Shown here: piece after piece, positions 1 to 6,964 of the stretch
Layout of the letters: each line of letters opens with the position of its first letter
How positions within the stretch are numbered: position 1 is the first letter of the stretch
Notes under the pieces: generated by a model
Database searches by the model: none
What the model was told of the DNA's origin: nothing
The model's input: only the letters and a program-made list of their open reading frames with translations
Position numbers and translations under genes: made by a program
Assembly: GCA_028717785.1 (NCBI GenBank)
Contig: JAQUND010000039.1
Location: 1-12,918, forward strand
DNA: 12,918 nt
Direction of reading: 5' to 3'
Source: Candidatus Nanoarchaeia archaeon
GTDB lineage: Archaea; Nanoarchaeota; Nanoarchaeia; SCGC-AAA011-G17; JAFCDX01

Positions 1-558
1 TCCTAATCCAATTCCTGGAGCTTTTTCTAGTAAATCATTATTAGTTAATTCAAAATATTTTCTATGCAATGCTGTTTCTAATAATCTACCACAAACAATT
101 ACAGAACTTCTATAACAACCAAATTTGAAACACTTTTCGATTTCTTGTATATCTGCAAATATTTCAGATTTAATTTCTTCTGGAATATTTTTTGGTTTTT
201 TAAAAGTTAATTCTTTTTGTGGAACATTTATTGAAGAAACTATCTCATGTAAATAATTTAATGGTTCTTTTAATTTACTAAATTCTTTTTTTGTATATAG
301 AGAATCAATATTATTAATTAATTCTTGAACTTTTAATTTTTCAGTTGGTCTTGTTTTTAGTATTTCATTTAAGTCTACTAAAGAAGTTTTAATTACATTC
401 ATACTAGAATTAATTGAATCTTGTAAATAAGATTGTTTTCTCTCTTGAAAATTAAAAAAACTTTTCCTCAAATCAGTTGATTTTAAATTTTTATCATCAA
501 ATTTAGATAAACTTTCTTGTAATCTTTCAATACTCTTTTTTAAATTGTAAATTGTCAT
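1..558 (-). CDS. Partial hypothetical protein with coiled N-terminus and DUF4145-like domain
   Basis: The reading frame starts with ATG at 558 and runs without a stop through 186 codons to the window edge, so the C-terminus is missing. Residues 1 to about 120 are rich in Lys, Glu, Leu, Asn and Ser, look mostly helical, and may be coiled-coil. From about residue 125 there is a helical segment (EIEKCFKFGCYRSSVIVCGR, then LLETALHRKYFELTNN) that resembles the DUF4145-type pattern of an acidic helix, an aromatic/small-residue turn and a 'LLExxL' helix. Such domains often occur in proteins linked to defence or nucleic-acid metabolism, but nothing here gives a specific function. No signal peptide or membrane segment is visible. 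It is divergent from nrdJ across a 137-base intergenic region and has its own TATA-like box. Assignment to DUF4145 is from pattern memory only; the gene itself is well supported. Confidence 0.75.
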   Translation of the reverse strand, partial: MTIYNLKKSIERLQESLSKFDDKNLKSTDLRKSFFNFQERKQSYLQDSINSSMNVIKTSLVDLNEILKTRPTEKLKVQELINNIDSLYTKKEFSKLKEPLNYLHEIVSSINVPQKELTFKKPKNIPEEIKSEIFADIQEIEKCFKFGCYRSSVIVCGRLLETALHRKYFELTNNDLLEKAPGIGLG

Positions 559-579
559 AACTATTTGTTAATGGTATGG

Positions 580-591
580 TTTATTTATATA
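580..591 (-). promoter_or_regulatory. TATA-box promoter of the partial left-end gene
   Basis: On the reverse strand the sequence TATATAAATAAA begins 33 nt before the ATG at 558. With the usual archaeal distance of about 25-27 nt from TATA to transcription start, the transcript would begin within a few bases of the start codon, giving an essentially leaderless mRNA. No Shine-Dalgarno site is present between the box and the ATG, which agrees with that. Confidence 0.55.
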
Positions 592-650
592 TTTTGTTGC
601 AATTAATATCTATATTTTAAAGATACTATTTAATAATATAATCTAAATTC

Positions 651-668
651 TATAAATGTTTATATACT
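651..668 (+). promoter_or_regulatory. nrdJ promoter with extended BRE/TATA element
   Basis: The 16-mer TATAAATGTTTATATA (651-666) contains the TATA box TTTATATA preceded by a purine-rich BRE-like AAATG. Its first 14 bases are palindromic (TATAAA-TG-TTTATA). The same 16 bases occur unchanged upstream of the S-layer gene, and with one difference upstream of thyX. The ATG at 696 lies about 30 nt beyond the box, so the leader should be under 10 nt. No Shine-Dalgarno site is present. Confidence 0.6.
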
Positions 669-695
669 AAAAATTTATTTTTTATAAGTTTTCAA

Positions 696-3635
696 ATGGG
701 TGATGAAATTAATTTTCAAAGATATTTTGTAGATTCTAATAAAAGACCAGAAGATTATTTTTCTTGGACTGATAAAGAAGAAAAAATAAAAAATTCTAAC
801 GGAGAAATAATCTATCAAGGAACTGTTGAAGTACCTACAACATGGGATGAAATGGCAATTAAAATTGTAGGTAGTAAATATCTTTATAGAGGAGATGAAA
901 GAGGAAAACCAACTGAAAATAGTATTAAACAATTAGTATATAGAGTAACTGATACTCTTTCTGAACAAGCATTAAAACAAGGTATACTAACTGAAGAAGA
1001 ATCAAAAATTTTTAATAATGAATTAAGTTATTTAGTATTTGATCAAGATGTATCTTATAATTCTCCAGTTTGGTTTAATGTAGGTTTATATAATAAATAT
1101 GGAATTACTGAAAAATTAGATACAGGTGTATCTTCTCATTGGGCAATGAATGAAAGAGGAGAATTTACAAATAAAATTGATGCTTATGAAAGACCACAAG
1201 CTGCTGCATGTTTTATTCAACCAATTGAAGATAATATGGAATCGATATTAAACCATGCTAAAAATGAAGGAATGTTATTTAAATTTGGTTCTGGAACTGG
1301 AACAAATTTTTCAAATTTACGTGGTATAAATGAACCAATTAGTGGAGGAGGAATTGCTTCTGGTGCTTTATCTTTTTTAAGAATTTATGATATTATTGCA
1401 GGAAGTATTCAATCAGGTGGAAAAACTAGAAGAGCAGCTAAAATGGTAGTTCTTAATGATGATCATCCTGATATTATTAGATTCATTAATTGGAAAGTAA
1501 ATGAAGAAAGAAAAGCATTGTATATGTGTGCTAATCCAGAATGGGCTCCAAGAAATCCTGCTGATTTAGATAGTGAAGCGTACAAAACAGTAGATGGCCA
1601 AAATGGAAATAATACTGTTATGATAACAGACAAATATATGGATGCAGTTTTAACTGATTCTGATTGGAATCTTGTATTAAGAAGCGGAAAAAAAATTAAA
1701 GAGGAAAAAGAAATTCCACTTAACGAATATTTAGATAATAGAAGAATTTCAGATAAAAGATTTATAAAAAAATTAACAAATAAAAATAAAACTGTAGATG
1801 CAAAAGAAATGTTTGAACAAATAGTTCGTGCTGCTTATGTTGTTGGAGATCCAGCATTACAATTTTATGATACAATCAATAAATGGCATACTTGTCCTAA
1901 TTCAGGTCCAATAAATTCAAGTAATCCTTGTTCAGAATTTATGTTTATTGATAACACTGCTTGTAATTTAGCTTCACTAAATTTAATGAAATTTACTTCT
2001 GATAATAATTTATTAGATATTAATGCTTTTGAAAATGCAGTAAAAACTACAATAATTGGACAAGAAACTTTAGTAGACTATGGTTCTTATCCTTCTAAAG
2101 AAATAGCAGAAAATTCACATAAATTTAGACCACTTGGATTAGGTTATACTAATTTAGGTGCATTATTAATGTCTAAAGGAATTGCTTATGATTCTGATGA
2201 AGGACGTTCAATTGCTTCAGCAATAACTTCTTTAATGACAGCAAAAGCATACGAAACTTCTGCAGATCTTGCAGCTAAACTTGGAGCTTTTGAAGAATTT
2301 GATAAAAATAAAGAATCAATGTTAAATGTAATTGGAATGCATATTCAAGAAACTGAAAAAATAAAACCTATTAGTGGATTAGAAGAAATTTTAGAAGAAA
2401 CAAAAAAAGTTTGGACTTCTGCATTAGAAAAAGGAAAAAAATATGGATTTAGAAATGCTCAAACAACTTTACTTGCACCAACAGGAACAATTGGTTTTAT
2501 GTTAGGTGTTGATTGTACTGGAATAGAACCTATGATTGGACTTAAAACTGCAAAAGGGCTTGCAGGTGGCGGACAATTATCCAGAAATGTTTCTAAATGT
2601 GTAGAATTAGGATTAAAATCTTTAGGGTATAAAGAAAAAGATTTAGAAGAAATAATAAATTATGTTGATGAAAATAGTACAATAATTGGAGCACCAAAAT
2701 TAAGTAAAGGATATTATAATGTATTCCAAACTGCATTAGGAAAAGAAAATTATATTACTGTTGATGGACATTTAAAAATGATGGCTGCAGTTCAACCCTT
2801 CTTATCTGGAGCAATTTCAAAAACAGTAAATCTTCCAAAAGGTTCAAGTATTCAAGATGTTAAAGATACTTACATTAAAGCTTGGGAATTAGGATTAAAA
2901 TCAATTTGTTTATTTGTTGATGGTGCAAAAGGAGTTCAACCTGTAAATATTATTGAAAAAAATAATCTTAAAAATAAATTAGAATGGGGACAAAGAGATA
3001 AACCTGGAAGCCCAATCGAAAGATATGGTATCAATGTTAACATTGGTGAAACAGGAGTTCACGTTTTAATTGGAGAATATAAAAATAGATCGCCAAAAGA
3101 TTCACCTGCTGACTTTTTTGTAAACTTTGGAAGTGCTGGTTCTCCATTCGCCGCACTTTGTACTAGTTGGGGTAAAGAAGCTTCAAGAAGTAGACAAAGA
3201 GGAGAATCTCTTGAAGAATTTATAAAACATAATTTAGGTGCAAATGGAGTTATTAATGGATTTACAGATCATCCATACATAAAATCTTGTTCATCAATAG
3301 AAGATTTTGTTGCAAAAGTAATAATGTTAGAATATTTAGGGGATACAAGTAGATGTGATGTTAAACCCACTGCTGATGAAATGGAAAACTTAAGATGTAA
3401 TGTTTTGGCTAAAAGAAGAAGACAAGATCATTTTGAATCAAGAATTAAATTTATTGATAAGATAATGAATGAAGGAAAAGTAACTGAAATTAAACCCTTA
3501 TATGAAGACACAGCAGAAAGTGGAACTATAAGTGCTCATGAAGTTTATTGTAGAATATGTGGTCACCCAACTGTATTAAGTGGAGCAAATTGTAGAAAAT
3601 GTAATAATTGTGGAGATGCTTCTGGTTGTGGATAA
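696..3635 (+). CDS. nrdJ: Adenosylcobalamin-dependent (class II) ribonucleotide reductase, large type
   Basis: Reduces ribonucleotides to deoxyribonucleotides with a thiyl radical generated from coenzyme B12; it needs no oxygen and no separate radical subunit. The 979 residues match the large bacterial-style NrdJ: N-terminal VEVPTTWDEMA (44-54) and NSPVWFNVGL (122-131), first redox cysteine C172 in AACF, active-site N410-P-C412-S-E414, and partner cysteine C423. These align with the Cys225, Asn437/Cys439/Glu441 and Cys462 set of E. coli NrdA. APTGTIGF near 594 is the conserved phosphate loop. The C-terminus is a metal-ribbon-like tail (C952, C955, C966, C969, C972, C978) as in long NrdJ proteins, where it probably helps re-reduce the active site. 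No intein or frameshift is seen. The usual YRDGS(R/K) motif reads FVDGAK here. It heads the forward group with thyX and dut. The start fits the leaderless promoter. Family assignment is firm. Confidence 0.96.
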   Translation: MGDEINFQRYFVDSNKRPEDYFSWTDKEEKIKNSNGEIIYQGTVEVPTTWDEMAIKIVGSKYLYRGDERGKPTENSIKQLVYRVTDTLSEQALKQGILTEEESKIFNNELSYLVFDQDVSYNSPVWFNVGLYNKYGITEKLDTGVSSHWAMNERGEFTNKIDAYERPQAAACFIQPIEDNMESILNHAKNEGMLFKFGSGTGTNFSNLRGINEPISGGGIASGALSFLRIYDIIAGSIQSGGKTRRAAKMVVLNDDHPDIIRFINWKVNEERKALYMCANPEWAPRNPADLDSEAYKTVDGQNGNNTVMITDKYMDAVLTDSDWNLVLRSGKKIKEEKEIPLNEYLDNRRISDKRFIKKLTNKNKTVDAKEMFEQIVRAAYVVGDPALQFYDTINKWHTCPNSGPINSSNPCSEFMFIDNTACNLASLNLMKFTSDNNLLDINAFENAVKTTIIGQETLVDYGSYPSKEIAENSHKFRPLGLGYTNLGALLMSKGIAYDSDEGRSIASAITSLMTAKAYETSADLAAKLGAFEEFDKNKESMLNVIGMHIQETEKIKPISGLEEILEETKKVWTSALEKGKKYGFRNAQTTLLAPTGTIGFMLGVDCTGIEPMIGLKTAKGLAGGGQLSRNVSKCVELGLKSLGYKEKDLEEIINYVDENSTIIGAPKLSKGYYNVFQTALGKENYITVDGHLKMMAAVQPFLSGAISKTVNLPKGSSIQDVKDTYIKAWELGLKSICLFVDGAKGVQPVNIIEKNNLKNKLEWGQRDKPGSPIERYGINVNIGETGVHVLIGEYKNRSPKDSPADFFVNFGSAGSPFAALCTSWGKEASRSRQRGESLEEFIKHNLGANGVINGFTDHPYIKSCSSIEDFVAKVIMLEYLGDTSRCDVKPTADEMENLRCNVLAKRRRQDHFESRIKFIDKIMNEGKVTEIKPLYEDTAESGTISAHEVYCRICGHPTVLSGANCRKCNNCGDASGCG

Positions 3636-3658
3636 AATTTTTTAAAATAATAAATAAA

Positions 3659-3673
3659 TTTTTTTATTTTTTT
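3659..3673 (+). terminator. T-tract terminator after nrdJ
   Basis: Two runs of seven T separated by one A begin 23 bases after the nrdJ stop codon. Archaeal termination needs only T-rich tracts in the coding strand, and this is the longest such tract on the forward strand between nrdJ and thyX. It overlaps the last codons of the convergent cysteine-rich gene. No stable hairpin precedes it. Confidence 0.55.
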
Positions 3674-3885
3674 GCAGAAGTATAATTATCATTATTTTCA
3701 CAATTTGTAAAAATTTCTTCTAATAATGATTTTTGTTCAGAATATTCAACCTTATCATTATGATCTAAACATCCATAAATTTTACAATAAGGAATTTGTT
3801 TCATTTCAACTTTATCATCAGATTCAGTATAATAACTTGTACAACCAAAACATTTTCTTAATTTTTCACCTAAATCCATTGCCAT
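3664..3885 (-). CDS. Small cysteine-rich protein, unknown function
   Basis: A 73-residue protein that I do not recognise. It has C12-x2-C15, then C34-x4-C39 followed by H42, and a lone C62. The four paired cysteines could bind one zinc or iron ion, or form a small redox or metal-sensing knuckle. There is no signal peptide or membrane segment. The rest is hydrophilic, with an acidic middle and a Lys/Asn-rich tail. It sits on the opposite strand between nrdJ and thyX, convergent with the first and divergent from the second. It fills the gap almost exactly and has its own TATA-like box 29 nt before the first ATG, so it is probably a real gene. That spacing favours the first Met over Met3. A role near nucleotide metabolism is suggested only by position. 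Confidence 0.65.
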   Translation of the reverse strand: MAMDLGEKLRKCFGCTSYYTESDDKVEMKQIPYCKIYGCLDHNDKVEYSEQKSLLEEIFTNCENNDNYTSAKK

Positions 3886-3904
3886 AATTAATTCTAAAGA
3901 TTCC

Positions 3905-3914
3905 TTTTAATATA
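3905..3914 (-). promoter_or_regulatory. TATA-like box of the cysteine-rich gene
   Basis: TATATTAAAA on the reverse strand starts exactly 29 nt before the ATG at 3885, the same distance found at thyX, dut, the ferredoxin gene and the 184-residue gene. This predicts a leaderless transcript and supports the first ATG as start. The box is a weaker match to the consensus than the others. Confidence 0.45.
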
Positions 3915-3915
3915 G

Positions 3916-3943
3916 TTTGTTATAAACAAATATATATAACAAA
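3916..3943. repeat. 9-bp inverted repeat in the divergent intergenic region
   Basis: TTTGTTATA (3916-3924) and its exact reverse complement TATAACAAA (3935-3943) are separated by 10 bases. The 8-mer AACAAATA also occurs twice as a direct repeat (3925-3932 and 3938-3945). The pair lies between the cysteine-rich gene and thyX, just upstream of the TATA-like box of the former, where a regulator could bind. A GGAGG sequence at 3947-3951 follows with no start codon at a usable distance. AT-rich DNA makes short inverted repeats common, so function is uncertain. Confidence 0.4.
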
Positions 3944-3988
3944 TAAGGAGGATTACAAAAAATATTTTATAAAATAGCAATAAAATTT

Positions 3989-4006
3989 CATAAATGTTTA
4001 TATATA
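3989..4006 (+). promoter_or_regulatory. thyX promoter with extended BRE/TATA element
   Basis: CATAAATGTTTATATA (3989-4004) differs from the nrdJ and S-layer promoter 16-mer only in its first base. TTTATATA starts 29 nt before the ATG at 4026, so the mRNA should be leaderless. No Shine-Dalgarno site lies between. Confidence 0.6.
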
Positions 4007-4025
4007 AAAAATTTAAAAAATAACA

Positions 4026-5588
4026 ATGGTATTAAAAGGAATAAATCCTAAAGTAGAAATTCTTGGATCCGGTCCTATTACATTTGTTGATGGAAAAGAA
4101 ATTACTGCAGAAGAAATTATTGCATTTTCTTCAATGATGACTTATAAAGATGCAAGTGCAATAGATATGATCAGAGAAATAATAAATTCTGATAAAAATA
4201 TTAAAGAAGTAGTATTAAAATCATTGAAAGGTTCTGCAAAAAGAGGACATGCTTCAATGTCTACTTCTGCAGGAATGTGGTTATTATTTAATGAAACTTC
4301 TAAATATATGGATTCTTTATTAACCGGTGCAACTTTTTCAAGTAGTTTAATGCCTAGCAGTAGAAGAATTCCAGTTAATTTAGATAATATTGTTGCTCCA
4401 GATAGTATAATTAATGCAGATGAAGAAACTAGAAATTTATATGAAAAAATATCTAAAAATAATATTTCTTTTTATATGGAAATAGAAAATAAAGCTATTC
4501 CAAGGGAAGAAGCAGCAAAAATAACTCAATATGGTATTGCAGGAGGAGGATTTATATTTTTATCATTAGAATCAATACTTTCTGCTAAAAATGATTTTAT
4601 TGCTCAAGGTAAATGGACACCTAAAGAAGGAAATGATATTATAAAAGCATTAGAAGATAAAATGAAAGAAGAAGGCATTATGTATAATTTATATCAATTT
4701 AGACAAGAAGCAGCAAGATATACTTATCCCCATGTTAATATATTTACAAATCCAACAACAGGTTCTCATATAAAAGATTTACAAAGAAAAAATGGATTTC
4801 CGATTAAACCTATAGTTGAATTAAAATATTTAGAAGATTCTGAAAACTTAGAAAAAGAATTAAGAAATTTATTAGAATTAAGAAATAGTATAACTGAATC
4901 TCCAGAAAAAGTTAAACAATCCTGGAAAGAATTACTAAAGGAAAAAAATAGAATAATTTCTGCTTACAAAAATATATTAAATCTTTCTTCACAACATAAT
5001 CCTTCTTGGAGAGTATGGGGTGAAATAAAAAGACATAGAACACTTCAACAAGAAGTAGAATCTGTTTATAATGCTATAGACAGAAGTTATGAAAAAATGA
5101 ATGACTTTAAAACAAAATTAGGAAATTTAAATGAAGGAGATATTAAAAAAATTGATTCTTTCTTAATGATTCCTAAAAGTTTCTTAAAAGAAGAAAATGA
5201 AAATTTATTAAATAGATATATTCAATTATTTTCAGAATCACTTGATGCATATAAAATATTAGTCTCAAGAGGAATACCTGAAGCAGATGCAGCATCATTA
5301 ATTCCTAGAGGAATTAGATTAACAGTTGATAAAAGATTTGATTTATATAATATTTTAGAAGGATATAATCCATTAAGATCATGTAATACTGCGGAAAGTG
5401 AAATGAGAGAAAATACAGATAATGAAATTCATGAAATAAAAAAAATATTACCAAAATCTATAACGGATTATATTGGTCCAAAATGTGCAAGTGTTGGATT
5501 TTGTCTAGAACCAAAAACATGTGGAAAAGTACAAAAATATATTAATTTCGATTATACTCCAGAAGTACATAAATATCTTTCTTCTTAA
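4026..5588 (+). CDS. thyX: Tandem-domain flavin-dependent thymidylate synthase (ThyX type)
   Basis: ThyX makes dTMP from dUMP with methylene-tetrahydrofolate, FAD and NADPH or a similar reductant. The 520 residues are about twice the usual ThyX length and read as two ThyX-like halves. The second half carries R336-H337-R338, then seven residues, then S346, matching the ThyX RHRx7S signature. It also has the later G-I-P-E-A-D-A-A-S-L-I-P stretch (416-427) and R451-S-C-N-T-A-E-S-E-M-R (451-461), like the substrate-binding 'R...A..E.R' end. The first half has G74-H75 and a matching IPREEAAK segment (158-165), but where RHR would stand it reads TGATFSSSLMPSS (100-112), so it is probably non-catalytic. 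The tail has C487, C493 and C499. It follows nrdJ and precedes dut, which supplies dUMP. Inactivity of the first half is inferred; double-length ThyX proteins are known. Confidence 0.85.
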   Translation: MVLKGINPKVEILGSGPITFVDGKEITAEEIIAFSSMMTYKDASAIDMIREIINSDKNIKEVVLKSLKGSAKRGHASMSTSAGMWLLFNETSKYMDSLLTGATFSSSLMPSSRRIPVNLDNIVAPDSIINADEETRNLYEKISKNNISFYMEIENKAIPREEAAKITQYGIAGGGFIFLSLESILSAKNDFIAQGKWTPKEGNDIIKALEDKMKEEGIMYNLYQFRQEAARYTYPHVNIFTNPTTGSHIKDLQRKNGFPIKPIVELKYLEDSENLEKELRNLLELRNSITESPEKVKQSWKELLKEKNRIISAYKNILNLSSQHNPSWRVWGEIKRHRTLQQEVESVYNAIDRSYEKMNDFKTKLGNLNEGDIKKIDSFLMIPKSFLKEENENLLNRYIQLFSESLDAYKILVSRGIPEADAASLIPRGIRLTVDKRFDLYNILEGYNPLRSCNTAESEMRENTDNEIHEIKKILPKSITDYIGPKCASVGFCLEPKTCGKVQKYINFDYTPEVHKYLSS

Positions 5589-5591
5589 GAA

Positions 5592-5605
5592 TGTTTATAA
5601 ATAAA
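5592..5605 (+). promoter_or_regulatory. dut promoter TATA box
   Basis: TTTATAAATAAA (5594-5605) begins 29 nt before the ATG at 5623 and only 6 bases after the thyX stop codon. It is preceded by AATG as in the nrdJ, thyX and S-layer promoters. The 29 bases before the ATG match the equivalent ferredoxin stretch at 23 positions, suggesting a common core-promoter layout. A leaderless transcript is predicted. Confidence 0.55.
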
Positions 5606-5622
5606 ATAATCTATTAATCAAT

Positions 5623-6060
5623 ATGAAAATAAATATAAAAAAATTAGATGAAAAAGCAATAATTCCTAAATATTCAAAATTAGATGATGCAGGATTAGAT
5701 TTAACTGCAGTTTCTAAAACTATTATAGAAAATGAAGGTGGAAAATTTATAGAATATGGAACAGGATTAGCTATTCAAATTCCAAAAGACCATGTAGGAT
5801 TAATATTTCCAAGAAGTTCTTTAAGTAATTTTAATTTAATGTTAACTAATAAAGTTGGAGTTATTGATAGTGGATATAGAGGAGAAATAAAATTGAGATT
5901 CAAACAAATAAGAAAAGAAGATTCATTAAAAGAATATGAAATTGGAGATAGAGTTGGACAAATTATTATTATTCCTTATCCAAAAATAGAATTTGAAGAA
6001 GTAAATGAATTAGAAGAAACCTCAAGAGGCGCAGGCGGGTTTGGAAGTACAGGTTCATAA
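5623..6060 (+). CDS. dut: Deoxyuridine 5'-triphosphate nucleotidohydrolase (trimeric dUTPase)
   Basis: Hydrolyses dUTP to dUMP and pyrophosphate, keeping uracil out of DNA and providing the substrate of ThyX. All five motifs of the homotrimeric family are present: motif I DDAGLDLTA (21-29), motif II PRSSLS (63-68), motif III GVIDSGYRGE (79-88) with catalytic Asp82 and uracil-contacting Tyr85, motif IV GDRVGQ (108-113), and motif V RGAGGFGSTG (135-144), the glycine-rich arm that closes over the active site of a neighbouring subunit. At 145 residues it has normal length. It lies 34 bases after thyX and 31 before the ferredoxin gene, with its own TATA box at leaderless distance. The residues needed for activity look intact. 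Confidence 0.95.
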   Translation: MKINIKKLDEKAIIPKYSKLDDAGLDLTAVSKTIIENEGGKFIEYGTGLAIQIPKDHVGLIFPRSSLSNFNLMLTNKVGVIDSGYRGEIKLRFKQIRKEDSLKEYEIGDRVGQIIIIPYPKIEFEEVNELEETSRGAGGFGSTGS

Positions 6061-6062
6061 TC

Positions 6063-6074
6063 TTTATAAATAAA
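6063..6074 (+). promoter_or_regulatory. Ferredoxin gene TATA box
   Basis: TTTATAAATAAA starts 29 nt before the ATG at 6092, immediately after the dut stop codon. It is identical over 12 bases to the dut box. A leaderless transcript is predicted. It lacks the AATG found just before the dut, thyX, nrdJ and S-layer boxes. Confidence 0.55.
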
Positions 6075-6091
6075 TTAATTCTTTAACTAAT

Positions 6092-6289
6092 ATGGCAAAA
6101 TACAAAATAAAAATAGATGAAAAAAAATGTATTGGATGTGGAGCATGTGCTTCTGTATGTAGTGAAATTTTTGAATTAAAAGAAAAAAACAACGAATACA
6201 AAGCAACTTTAAAGAAAAAAGAATCAGATTTGCCTTGTGTAAAAGAAGCAGCTGAAGTTTGTCCAGTACAATGTATACATTTATCTTAG
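6092..6289 (+). CDS. Single-cluster [4Fe-4S] ferredoxin
   Basis: A 65-residue electron carrier. C13-x2-C16-x2-C19 with C57-Pro58 gives the four ligands of one [4Fe-4S] cluster. C23 and C49 sit where Pyrococcus furiosus and Thermotoga ferredoxins form a disulfide, so the same bond is likely. C61 is additional. The second cluster of clostridial ferredoxins is absent. Unlike the P. furiosus protein, the second ligand position is Cys rather than Asp. It follows dut and could pass electrons to ribonucleotide reduction, to ThyX or to an unrelated pathway; position alone does not decide. Its stop codon overlaps that of the convergent reverse-strand gene, leaving no room for a separate terminator. 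Confidence 0.9.
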   Translation: MAKYKIKIDEKKCIGCGACASVCSEIFELKEKNNEYKATLKKKESDLPCVKEAAEVCPVQCIHLS

Positions 6290-6963
6290 AATATTCCAAT
6301 TAAATGCATAATAAATTTATCACTTACTTTTGTAATATCTTCATAAGTTCTAGCTTCTAAAACAACACAATTATCATTTTCTTTATAAATTCTATTTTCT
6401 TTACCTAATTCTATTAATATAACTCCTATATCTTTAGTTGCATCACTACAATCTATTTCTTTAAGTCCTTGTAATTTTAAATCTTCAGTTAAATTAATAA
6501 ATGTTAATTCAGTTGGAACTGCATAGATATAAACATTAGCCATTCCATTTGTTATTTTTGAAATATCTAAAGCAGCAACTGTTGAAGTTTTAGAAGAATT
6601 TCCAGGTAAATTTTGATCTTGAGTAATGTAAATTTTTCCTTTTTTATTATTTCCGTTATATAAAATACTATCTTTAGAATTTTCTAAAGGAATATTTTCT
6701 AAATCATTCGGATTATTTCTAAATAAAGTGGAATATTTGTAAATTTTTCCATCATCTCTACCTAATGAAAAAGTAACTTGATTATACAATCCTTTTACAC
6801 CTTCTAACCTAATAACATCAAAAGTATAATCACTTCCATCTACACCCTTATATAAATAATGATAACCTTCTTTTATAACTTTTCCAGAATAAATAATTGT
6901 TCCTATAACTACTGAAATTATTGCTATTACTACAATTATCCCTATGATGGTTTTCTTTTCCAT
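6286..6963 (-). CDS. Membrane-anchored extracellular protein, paralogue of its upstream neighbour
   Basis: A 225-residue protein of unknown function. Residues 5-25 form one hydrophobic helix after a short Lys-rich start, so the remainder is probably outside the cell, anchored or secreted. The outer part carries F81-R-N-N-P-N-D-L-E-N90, a cysteine pair C172/C199, and ends in LIGIF. The 184-residue neighbour upstream has the matching F-K-Y-N-P-L-E-L-E-N, cysteines C138/C160 and LLGI ending, so the two appear to be tandem paralogues. From memory, similar proteins with a 'ppP.eLE.i' segment are widespread in DPANN genomes, but no function is known to me. The gene starts one base after the neighbour's stop codon, so both are probably one transcript. 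Its stop overlaps that of the convergent ferredoxin gene. Confidence 0.8.
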   Translation of the reverse strand: MEKKTIIGIIVVIAIISVVIGTIIYSGKVIKEGYHYLYKGVDGSDYTFDVIRLEGVKGLYNQVTFSLGRDDGKIYKYSTLFRNNPNDLENIPLENSKDSILYNGNNKKGKIYITQDQNLPGNSSKTSTVAALDISKITNGMANVYIYAVPTELTFINLTEDLKLQGLKEIDCSDATKDIGVILIELGKENRIYKENDNCVVLEARTYEDITKVSDKFIMHLIGIF

Positions 6964-6964
6964 T

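Noticed and set aside
559..695. Possible RNA gene or small ORF in the divergent gap
   Set aside because: The stretch is nearly all A/T, with two TATA boxes and no stable stem or ribosome site; promoters account for it.
675..932. Reverse-strand 85-residue open frame
   Set aside because: It lies over the start of nrdJ in the opposite strand and has a low-complexity Phe/Ile/Ser-rich product, as expected from antisense of AT-rich coding DNA.
6087..6299. Reverse-strand 70-residue open frame with hydrophobic product
   Set aside because: It covers the ferredoxin gene, whose cysteine pattern is unmistakable; the Leu/Ile/Phe-rich product is the antisense of its Lys/Glu-rich codons.
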